DNA from: Elusimicrobiota bacterium
Lineage (GTDB): Bacteria; Elusimicrobiota; Elusimicrobia; UBA1565; UBA9628
Length of the DNA stretch: 17,206 bases
Direction of reading: 5' to 3'
Assembly (NCBI GenBank): GCA_028717865.1
Contig: JAQUMZ010000013.1
Location: forward strand, 1-17,206
Below the pieces are notes generated by a model. That model saw only the letters and a program-made list of their open reading frames with translations. It was not told the DNA's origin and did no database searches. Made by a program: the position numbers and the translations under genes. Shown in pieces: positions 1 to 4,992 of the stretch (its first letter is position 1; the number at the start of each line of letters is the position of its first letter).

Positions 1-297
1 GGCTACTCGCGCCGCGACGCGTTGAAGCGCCTGGCCATGCGCACCGGCATCCAGGAGATCCGCTCCTTCGTCGGGCTCATCATCCAGTCGGACGAACTGT
101 GCACCAGCCTCGTAGAGCTGCTGCGCAACTACGCGACGGACATGCGCTTCCGGCGCCTGAACAAGGCCGAGAAGCTGGCCGCCCAGGCCTCGACGAAGAT
201 GCTCATTCCCCTCTTCATTTTCATATTTCCGACCGTGTTCATCATGATGCTGGCCCCGCTGATCAAGTCCCTGATCACGGGCGGACTGGGGTTCTAG
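1..297 (+). CDS. tadC: TadC-like type II/IV secretion F-domain protein, 3' end only
   Basis: Only the last 98 codons are in the window; the gene enters from the left edge and stops with TAG at 295-297. The visible part has the C-terminal half of a GspF/TadC (T2SSF) domain: a helical, charged segment (RLAMRTGIQEIRSFVGLI) and a basic stretch (RFRRLNKAEKLAAQASTK). The final hydrophobic helix runs from about MLIPLFIFIF to the C-terminus. Proteins of this family sit in the inner membrane and form the platform that couples the TadA ATPase to pilus assembly. TadC rather than TadB is favoured because a TPR gene follows eight bases later, as tadD follows tadC in classical tad operons. The upstream partners (TadA, TadB, secretin) would lie outside the window. 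Confidence 0.8.
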   Translation, partial: GYSRRDALKRLAMRTGIQEIRSFVGLIIQSDELCTSLVELLRNYATDMRFRRLNKAEKLAAQASTKMLIPLFIFIFPTVFIMMLAPLIKSLITGGLGF

Positions 298-305
298 AGG
301 CGAGC

Positions 306-1625
306 ATGATCGCTTCCCTGGCGGCCGCCTGGCTTGCGGGAGCCTGCGCCTGGGCCGCGGAGCCCGCCGCCGGGCTCGACGCCGACGGCGTGTTCCTGGA
401 CATGGCCAAGCTCAACCTCGGCACGATCGCCTCGGAGGACGACAAGAAGAAATACATCTACACCATACAACTGGAGAAGGCCCGGCTGCTGCGCAAGACG
501 CTCAAGGGCGTGTACGAGAACGCCTTCGACCTCTACCGGCGCGGCGATTTCGAGGGCGCGCGCGAGCTCACCGGCAAGATCCTCGCCGTCGACCCGGCTT
601 ATGACGACGCCTCGATCCTGCAGCGGGCCACCATCGAGCTCAGCGGCTCCGCCAAACCCTACGCCTCCGAGCGCAAGCTCGTCGACGACCGTTTCGAGGA
701 GGGCATGGCCCTGTATCGGCAGGGGCGCCTGGTGGAGGCCGTGTCGCGCTGGGAGGAAGCCGTGAAGCTTTCCCCCGCCAACCTCAAGGCCCGCTGGTGG
801 CTCAAGAAGGCCCGCGGCGAGCTGGCGGACGAGCATTTCCGCCGGGGACAGAAGGCCTATCGCCAGCACCGCCTGCGCGAGTGCCTCGACCAATGGTACG
901 CGGCCTTGGTGCTCAACCCCCGCTATCCCCGCCTGATGCCGGCCTTGGCCAAGGTGGAGGCCGAGGCCCGCGAGGCCGACGCCAACGAGAAGCTCCAGAA
1001 CGCGCTGAATCTCTACAGCCAGGGGCAGACCGACGAGTCCATCAAGATGCTCGACCAGGTTCTGGCGGCCGGCCCCGGCAACACGAAGGCCCAGAAGCTG
1101 CAGGCCGAGATCCGTTCGGAGATGGCCAGCCAGCACGTGGCCCAGGGCCGCAAGCTTTACGAGGCCCGGAAGTACGACGAGGCCATAGGCGAATGGAAAA
1201 AGGCCGTGAGCTACGGCTACGATCAGCGTTCCGCGGACCAGCTCTTCGCCCGAGCCAAGGAGCAGATGAGGCGCGAGGAGGCGGCCCGCCGGCAGGCGGC
1301 CGAGGCGGCCAAGCGCCGGGCCGAGGAGGAGCGGCTCCGGGCCGAGGCGGAGGCCAAGGCCAAGGAGGAGGCGGAGGCCGCGGCCAAGGCGGCCGCGGCC
1401 AAGGCGGCCGAGGCCAAGCCCGATCCCGCGGCGGCCCAGGCCGTGTCCGACGACAACAAGAAGCAGTCCCAGCAGCATTACCTCGCGGGGATGATCTATT
1501 ACCAAAAGGGCGACTACGAGAAGGCGCGCAACTCGTGGGCCCACGCCCTGCAGCTCGATCCCTCCAATTCCGACGCCAAGACGGGTTTGGACCGGATCAA
1601 CAACCTCTACGGAGGGGGCCGGTAG
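306..1625 (+). CDS. TadD-like secreted TPR protein with TolA-like helix
   Basis: A 439-residue protein with an N-terminal signal sequence (hydrophobic residues 2-18, likely cleavage after ACAWA). Cys14 in LAGAC could be a weak lipobox, but the n-region has no positive charge, so lipidation is uncertain. TPR-like helix pairs lie at about 70-100, 129-170, 176-218, 229-268, 277-305 and 391-432. A long charged Ala/Glu/Lys/Arg helix (about 318-370) separates the last repeat from the others. TPR protein TadD is known to help build the Tad secretin, and position directly after tadC suggests the same role here. ATG 306 is chosen because AGAGG lies five bases upstream and the signal peptide starts there; the frame stays open further upstream but overlaps tadC. 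Classical TadD is shorter (roughly 250 residues), so this may be a lineage-specific version. Confidence 0.72.
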   Translation: MIASLAAAWLAGACAWAAEPAAGLDADGVFLDMAKLNLGTIASEDDKKKYIYTIQLEKARLLRKTLKGVYENAFDLYRRGDFEGARELTGKILAVDPAYDDASILQRATIELSGSAKPYASERKLVDDRFEEGMALYRQGRLVEAVSRWEEAVKLSPANLKARWWLKKARGELADEHFRRGQKAYRQHRLRECLDQWYAALVLNPRYPRLMPALAKVEAEAREADANEKLQNALNLYSQGQTDESIKMLDQVLAAGPGNTKAQKLQAEIRSEMASQHVAQGRKLYEARKYDEAIGEWKKAVSYGYDQRSADQLFARAKEQMRREEAARRQAAEAAKRRAEEERLRAEAEAKAKEEAEAAAKAAAAKAAEAKPDPAAAQAVSDDNKKQSQQHYLAGMIYYQKGDYEKARNSWAHALQLDPSNSDAKTGLDRINNLYGGGR

Positions 1626-1656
1626 GGGGACCGATGCCGCGGCGCGCGGGCCGACC

Positions 1657-2796
1657 ATGAAGCTCTCCTCGAAATGGTTCCTGTGGTTCACCATGATCGG
1701 CATATACGTCATGGTCCTGGGGGGCATCTTCTATTACAACCTCTTCAAATGGACCTTCGACGAGAAGCTCAAGACCGAGGCCATCGACATGGTCCGGCTC
1801 TACGCGCCCACGCTGATCACCGGGCTGGCCCGCAACCAGAGCGCCCTGACCATGGACGAGCTGGACGTGGTCATGCGCTTCTCCAAGGACGACCGCGTGG
1901 CTTCGCTGCTGTATCTCAACAAATACGGCGAGGTGCGCTGGTTCCGCGACCCCAGCAAGATCACCTACACCTTCGAGCAGTTCATCAAGGAGGTGACCCT
2001 GCCCACCGACGCCATCGAACAGGCCTCCCTGGCCAAGTCGCCCATCGTCCGGGCCGTGCCCGGCCTGCCGCTCTACGATATCGCGATACCGCTTTCCCTG
2101 CGCGGCGAGGTGATGGGCATCATCAATCTCCAGGTCAGCCGCGAGGGCGTGGTCAAGGTCATCAACAAGGCCATGCGCAAATACGCCGTGGGCGCGGTGG
2201 GCGTGCTCTTCCTGCTCGGCATCCCGCTTTATTTCTTCCTGCATCATTTCGTGATCAGCCCCCTGCTTTCCTTGCGCGACTCCATAGAAGCCATATCCTT
2301 CAAGAGCCTGGACCTGAAGTTCCCGCCGCGCAACGACGAGATCGGGGAGCTGGCCGGCATGGTCAACATCTTCCTGTCCAAGGTCAAGGCCGAGGTGGCC
2401 AACGCCATGGTCAAGGAGAAGCAGCGCGGGGTGGCCGAGGCCCGCTGGTGGCAGTCCATCCTGATGGCCATCGTGGCCAAGAACCACAAGGCTATAGTCG
2501 TCGACGAGGACAACTCCGTACTTTACACCAATTTCCCGGTCGGCGCGGCGGTGACCGCGGACGGCAAGCTGCACCTGCTCGACGTCATCGACAGCCAGCA
2601 GCAGGACGTCCTGCGCCTGGTAGGCGTGGCTCTGGACCGGCCCAACCAGCTTATCGAGGCGGAAACGATGTTCCATTCCGAGCCCTGCCACGTAAGGGCC
2701 GTGCACCTCGAGGAAGAGGGGGAGCTGCGCCGCACGCTCATCCTTTTCGAGCCCAAGGCCGCGGGCCCGGGGCTGGGCCTGCGCACTTTCAGTTGA
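1657..2796 (+). CDS. Two-TM sensor with HAMP and PAS-like domain, no kinase
   Basis: A 379-residue membrane protein. TM1 spans about 7-29 and TM2 about 177-197, enclosing a periplasmic sensing region of about 145 residues. A HAMP linker follows (about 199-250, with Pro202 and the DEIGEL motif at 227-232), then a coiled segment and a PAS-like domain at about 265-366 (VVDEDNSVLYTN core). There is no HisKA, HATPase, GGDEF, EAL or methyl-accepting domain, so it lacks a recognisable output. It may signal by contact with a separate kinase, for example the one encoded at 4993. It begins 31 bases after the TPR gene in the same direction and probably belongs to the same transcript. No clear Shine-Dalgarno precedes ATG 1657; the start is supported by the basic n-region (MKLSSKW) leading into TM1. 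Confidence 0.7.
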   Translation: MKLSSKWFLWFTMIGIYVMVLGGIFYYNLFKWTFDEKLKTEAIDMVRLYAPTLITGLARNQSALTMDELDVVMRFSKDDRVASLLYLNKYGEVRWFRDPSKITYTFEQFIKEVTLPTDAIEQASLAKSPIVRAVPGLPLYDIAIPLSLRGEVMGIINLQVSREGVVKVINKAMRKYAVGAVGVLFLLGIPLYFFLHHFVISPLLSLRDSIEAISFKSLDLKFPPRNDEIGELAGMVNIFLSKVKAEVANAMVKEKQRGVAEARWWQSILMAIVAKNHKAIVVDEDNSVLYTNFPVGAAVTADGKLHLLDVIDSQQQDVLRLVGVALDRPNQLIEAETMFHSEPCHVRAVHLEEEGELRRTLILFEPKAAGPGLGLRTFS

Positions 2797-2815
2797 CGGC
2801 CGCGCATATCGCCCA

Positions 2816-2876
2816 CCGACGGAACAGCCGGCCCCGCGGGGGGCCGTCTGGATTCGCGCTGCTTCGCAGCGCGAAT
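2816..2876 (+). repeat. Structured two-hairpin repeat, copy A (forward)
   Basis: The unit opens with the box CCGACGGAAC (2816-2825). Hairpin 1 follows: GGCCCC (2830-2835) pairs with GGGGCC (2840-2845). After GTCTGG comes hairpin 2: ATTCGCGCTGC (2852-2862) pairs perfectly with GCAGCGCGAAT (2866-2876) around the loop TTC. The same layout recurs at 3042-3105 and, inverted, at 2912-2977 and 4873-4942. There is no T-tract after either hairpin, so it does not look like an intrinsic terminator. It resembles REP/BIME-type dispersed palindromic repeats in organisation, although no transposase is visible here. Confidence 0.75.
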
Positions 2877-2911
2877 GGTTGAACAGCCGCGGTCTGTGCG
2901 CCGTAAACCGA

Positions 2912-2977
2912 GCGCGGCGCGCCGTCCAGCGCCGCGCAACCGGCGCGCCCATATGAGGGGCGCGGCGGTTCCGTCGG
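2912..2977 (-). repeat. Structured repeat, diverged copy B (inverted)
   Basis: Read on the reverse strand, this has the same order as copy A. Box GTTCCGTCGG (2968-2977) is the exact reverse complement of the copy A box. Next to it is hairpin CGCGCCC (2944-2950) / GGGCGCG (2958-2964) with loop ATATGAG. Beyond that is hairpin GCGCGGCGC (2912-2920) / GCGCCGCGC (2929-2937) with an eight-base loop. The stems differ in sequence from A and C while keeping the two-hairpin layout. That suggests either conserved structure or an old, diverged member. Confidence 0.5.
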
Positions 2978-3008
2978 GGTGGTTCGCGTCGTTCGGCCAT
3001 GCAAGGGA

Positions 3009-3026
3009 GCTATCCACGTGGATAGC
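3009..3026. repeat. 18-base perfect palindrome
   Basis: GCTATCCAC followed by GTGGATAGC is a perfect dyad with no loop, centred at 3017/3018. It lies between repeat copies B and C. Longer pairing is also possible between GGGAGC (3005-3010) and GCTCCC (3039-3044). As double-stranded DNA it could be an operator for a dimeric regulator; as RNA it would fold as part of the structured gap. No second copy was seen in the window. Confidence 0.55.
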
Positions 3027-3041
3027 GGTACAGCTCTCGCT

Positions 3042-3105
3042 CCCCGACGGCACAGCCGGCCCCCGCGGGGGGCCGTCTGGATTCGCGCTGCTGCGCAGCG
3101 CGAAT
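3042..3105 (+). repeat. Structured two-hairpin repeat, copy C (forward)
   Basis: Box CCCCGACGG (3042-3050) leads into hairpin 1, GGCCCCC (3058-3064) with GGGGGCC (3068-3074), then GTCTGG. Hairpin 2 is ATTCGCGCTGC (3081-3091) with GCAGCGCGAAT (3095-3105). Relative to copy A, the stems of hairpin 2 are identical while the loop changes from TTC to TGC. Hairpin 1 is one base pair longer. Conserved stems with changed loops argue that the fold, or palindrome symmetry, is what is kept. Confidence 0.75.
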
Positions 3106-3172
3106 GGCGGAACGGCGCATGCCTACTACCCGCGTACAGTTCGCCGGTCCACCCGCGAGGGCTGCTGACGTC

Positions 3173-3201
3173 TTGTATTTTCTTGTTAGTATTGTTAATC
3201 T
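3173..3201 (+). promoter_or_regulatory. Possible promoter for the signalling operon
   Basis: TTGTAT (3173-3178) and TAATCT (3196-3201) are separated by 17 bases. TGT stands directly before the second box, as in extended -10 promoters. It lies in one of the few AT-rich patches of the window and would give an untranslated leader of about 40 bases before ATG 3250. Both hexamers match the sigma-70 consensus at only three of six positions, so this is weak. Confidence 0.3.
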
Positions 3202-3249
3202 TTCCCCTGGCGTGGGCCCGGGCGGTTAATCGATCGTCAGGAGAAGAAC

Positions 3250-3681
3250 ATGACCCAGAAACTGAAGCGGATAGATCCCTATTGGCATTCCCATCCCATG
3301 ATCCCCACCGGAGTCGCCATAGGCGCGATACTGGCCCTGGTGGGCTATCTCAAGAGCGCATTCCCCATAGCCGTCGGCGGCGGCGTCATAGCCGGGCTGG
3401 CGATCCTGCTGGCGACGCGGCCGGTGCTTTCCGCCGTGCTGGGCACGCTGGGACTGGCCGGCGGGCTGCTGAGCTTCGTGGTCGTGCCCAACCTTAGCGC
3501 CGCGGGGATGTCCCTGGGCCTCAAGCTCGTGGCCACCCTCATGTTCGCGATATTCTACATGGTGCTCATGGATGCCCTGGTCCTGGTGCTCGCGGTCCTC
3601 TACAACCTCTTCTCCCACACCCTGGGCTTGTCGGCGGTGCATCTGGAGTTCGAGGCTGCCGAGGAGCCGTCCGCGGAATGA
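3250..3681 (+). CDS. Small four-helix membrane protein, unknown function
   Basis: A 143-residue protein with four predicted membrane helices at about 17-33, 37-55, 59-79 and 92-120. It has a short basic N-terminus (MTQKLKRIDPYWHSHPM) and an acidic C-terminal tail (EFEAAEEPSAE). I do not recognise the family. A strong Shine-Dalgarno, AGGAGAAG at 3239-3246, fixes ATG 3250. It is the first gene after the repeat-rich gap, and the next gene starts four bases after its stop, so the two are probably co-translated. That linkage hints that it may be the membrane partner or input of the neighbouring regulator, which cannot be phosphorylated in the usual way. This role is inference only. Confidence 0.7.
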   Translation: MTQKLKRIDPYWHSHPMIPTGVAIGAILALVGYLKSAFPIAVGGGVIAGLAILLATRPVLSAVLGTLGLAGGLLSFVVVPNLSAAGMSLGLKLVATLMFAIFYMVLMDALVLVLAVLYNLFSHTLGLSAVHLEFEAAEEPSAE

Positions 3682-3685
3682 TCCG

Positions 3686-4486
3686 ATGCGAGTGAACGTC
3701 GTTTACGCCTCGCGCGAGCCCAACCGGGCCGCCGTCATCCTCGAAGCCATGGCCGCCAACGCCATGCAGGTGACCGTGGCCCAAAAGGCCAAGGAACTGC
3801 TGGGGCTGCTGGCCAACCGCAGCTGCGAGCTGCTCCTGGTCGGACAGCGCCTCATCGACGAGGACGGGGTCGCGATGGTCAAGACCCTGCGCTCCCGCGG
3901 ACCGACGAAGCATCTGCCCATCATCGCCCTCGTGGAGCACGCCGAGACGCCCGCCGCGGCGCCGGCGGTCTCGGCCCGCCCGGCTTATGCCAGCTACTTC
4001 AGCAAGGCGCCGGTTTCTCCGGCGCTCATGCCCCCGGGCAGCCGCGGGGCTTCCTTGCGCCTGGAGTTCTTCCAAGCCGGGGCCGACGAGTGCCTTTCGC
4101 TCAACTGGGACGCCGCGGAGTGCGTCGCCCGGATCAAGGCGGTGCTGCGCCGCACGCAGGTCAATGCCTCCGAGGAGCTCATCAAGATGGGCCCGATCGA
4201 GCTCAACTTGACCAGTTATACCCTGCACGTCTCGGGCAAGCGGGTCAACTTGACCTCGAAGGAGCTCGACCTGCTTTACGTCTTCCTGAGCTCGGCCAAC
4301 CGGGTCCTGAGCCGGCCGTATCTCATCGAGCGCGTCTGGGGCTACAATTATTTCGGCTCGCCGCGCACCGTCGACGTCCACGTCCGCCGGTTGCGCGAAA
4401 AGCTCGGTTCGGCGGCGCGCTTCATCACCACCATTCCGTGCGTCGGCTACAAGCTCGTCCCGCCGGGCGCGGAGCTGCGGAGGTAA
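3686..4486 (+). CDS. PhoB/OmpR-type DNA-binding regulator with degenerate receiver
   Basis: A 266-residue protein. The C-terminal half (about 167-258) is a clear OmpR/PhoB winged helix, including the transactivation-loop and recognition-helix region SPRTVDVHVRRLREKLG and the final GYKL hairpin. The N-terminal half aligns with a receiver but lacks its catalytic residues. The acidic pair is replaced by Tyr7/Ala8, the phospho-acceptor Asp by Gly53 (LLLVGQRL), the Thr/Ser by Val83 and the Lys by Leu139. An Ala/Pro-rich insertion of about 35 residues (87-123) lies before the last helix. It should bind DNA without ordinary aspartate phosphorylation. ATG 3686 is four bases after the preceding stop and has no clear Shine-Dalgarno, which suggests translational coupling. 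Known parallels are the atypical OmpR-family regulators that act without phosphorylation. Confidence 0.85.
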   Translation: MRVNVVYASREPNRAAVILEAMAANAMQVTVAQKAKELLGLLANRSCELLLVGQRLIDEDGVAMVKTLRSRGPTKHLPIIALVEHAETPAAAPAVSARPAYASYFSKAPVSPALMPPGSRGASLRLEFFQAGADECLSLNWDAAECVARIKAVLRRTQVNASEELIKMGPIELNLTSYTLHVSGKRVNLTSKELDLLYVFLSSANRVLSRPYLIERVWGYNYFGSPRTVDVHVRRLREKLGSAARFITTIPCVGYKLVPPGAELRR

Positions 4487-4487
4487 C

Positions 4488-4871
4488 ATGGCCAAACTGC
4501 TCATCATCGACGACGACGCGCACCTGCGGGAGAGCCTGGCGGAAGTCCTGGAGCTGGAGGGGTTCGAAACCCGCCAGGCGGGCTCGGCGCACTCCGGCAT
4601 CGAGGCGGCCAAGAAGGAAGATCCCGACGTCGTCATCATGGACATCCAACTGCCCGATTCCAGCGGCTTCCAGATCTGCCAGACCCTGCGCAAGCGCTCG
4701 CGAAATACTATCTTGATCATGATGACCGGGCGCTTCCTCTCCTCCGAGGAGAAGAAGCAGGGCTTCGAACTCGGCGCCGATGAATACATCACCAAGCCGT
4801 TCGATCTCGCGGAGCTGTCCATACGCATCAAGCAGCTTCTGTCGCGCCGCTCGCCTCAAGCTGAAAAATGA
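4488..4871 (+). CDS. Single-domain response regulator (CheY/Spo0F-like receiver)
   Basis: A 127-residue stand-alone receiver with every catalytic residue present: acidic pair Asp8/Asp9, phospho-acceptor Asp52 in VVIMDIQLP, Thr80 and Lys103 in ITKPF. No output domain follows, only a short tail. Such proteins act as phosphate shuttles or as allosteric effectors by docking to other proteins. ATG 4488 starts one base after the previous stop, with GGAGG just upstream, so it is coupled to the degenerate PhoB-type regulator. The likely phosphodonor is the kinase encoded at 4993. It may pass phosphate through the relay, or bind the degenerate regulator; neither can be read from the sequence. Confidence 0.88.
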   Translation: MAKLLIIDDDAHLRESLAEVLELEGFETRQAGSAHSGIEAAKKEDPDVVIMDIQLPDSSGFQICQTLRKRSRNTILIMMTGRFLSSEEKKQGFELGADEYITKPFDLAELSIRIKQLLSRRSPQAEK

Positions 4872-4872
4872 A

Positions 4873-4942
4873 ATTCGCGACGCCCGTATGGCGTCGCGAA
4901 TCCGGCTTTCCCCCCCGCGGGGGGAAAGCCGTTCCGTTGGGG
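4873..4942 (-). repeat. Structured two-hairpin repeat, copy D (inverted)
   Basis: It begins two bases after the stop codon of the single-domain receiver. ATTCGCGACGCC (4873-4884) pairs perfectly with GGCGTCGCGAAT (4890-4901) over a five-base loop. CGGCTTTCCCCCC (4903-4915) then pairs with GGGGGGAAAGCCG (4919-4931) over a three-base loop. The unit ends in the box GTTCCGTTGGGG (4931-4942). On the reverse strand the order box, hairpin 1, GGATTCGCG hairpin 2 matches copies A and C, although much of the stem sequence differs. No T-run follows in the + direction, so it is not a typical terminator. Confidence 0.7.
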
Positions 4943-4992
4943 GGACGAGAGCCGTTTTAGTTTAGTCCGACAACACAGAGGGAACCGACCAC

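Larger units (their letters stand above)
2797..3249. other. 453-base gene-free structured intergenic region
   Basis: No convincing coding sequence lies between the sensor gene and the next ribosome binding site. The stretch holds repeat copies A, B and C in forward-reverse-forward order and the palindrome at 3009-3026. A short AT-rich patch at 3171-3201 may hold a promoter. Because the boxes of neighbouring copies are complementary, the middle box (2968-2979) can pair with either the box at 2816-2825 or the one at 3042-3050. The region could be a cluster of mobile palindromes or an expressed structured RNA; the sequence alone does not decide. Confidence 0.6.

Noticed and set aside
99..305. 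Earlier start for the TPR protein upstream of ATG 306
   Set aside because: The frame is open, but it overlaps the tadC coding end, its translation is shadow-like, and it would bury the signal peptide that begins at 306.
294..1727. Long open frame of 477 codons on the reverse strand
   Set aside because: It is antisense to the TPR gene, is dominated by Leu/Gly/Arg typical of GC-rich shadow frames and has no recognisable domain. The same holds for the long reverse frames at 5035-6930, 8074-9909, 11111-13291, 14423-16261 and 15810-17159.
2875..3168. 97-codon forward frame in the intergenic gap
   Set aside because: Its translation is mostly the translated repeat units (the repeated SGFALLRSANG string) and Arg-rich filler. 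It has no ribosome site and begins inside the tail of repeat copy A.
2797..3249. CRISPR array or integron attC sites
   Set aside because: The repeats are only three, in alternating orientation, with unequal spacing and no spacer-like unique segments of constant length. No cas or integrase gene is present.
4903..4931. 13-base-pair hairpin as an intrinsic terminator after the single-domain receiver
   Set aside because: The hairpin is strong but is followed by TTCCGTTGGGG rather than a T-run, and it matches the layout of the dispersed repeat. Termination there is possible but not supported.
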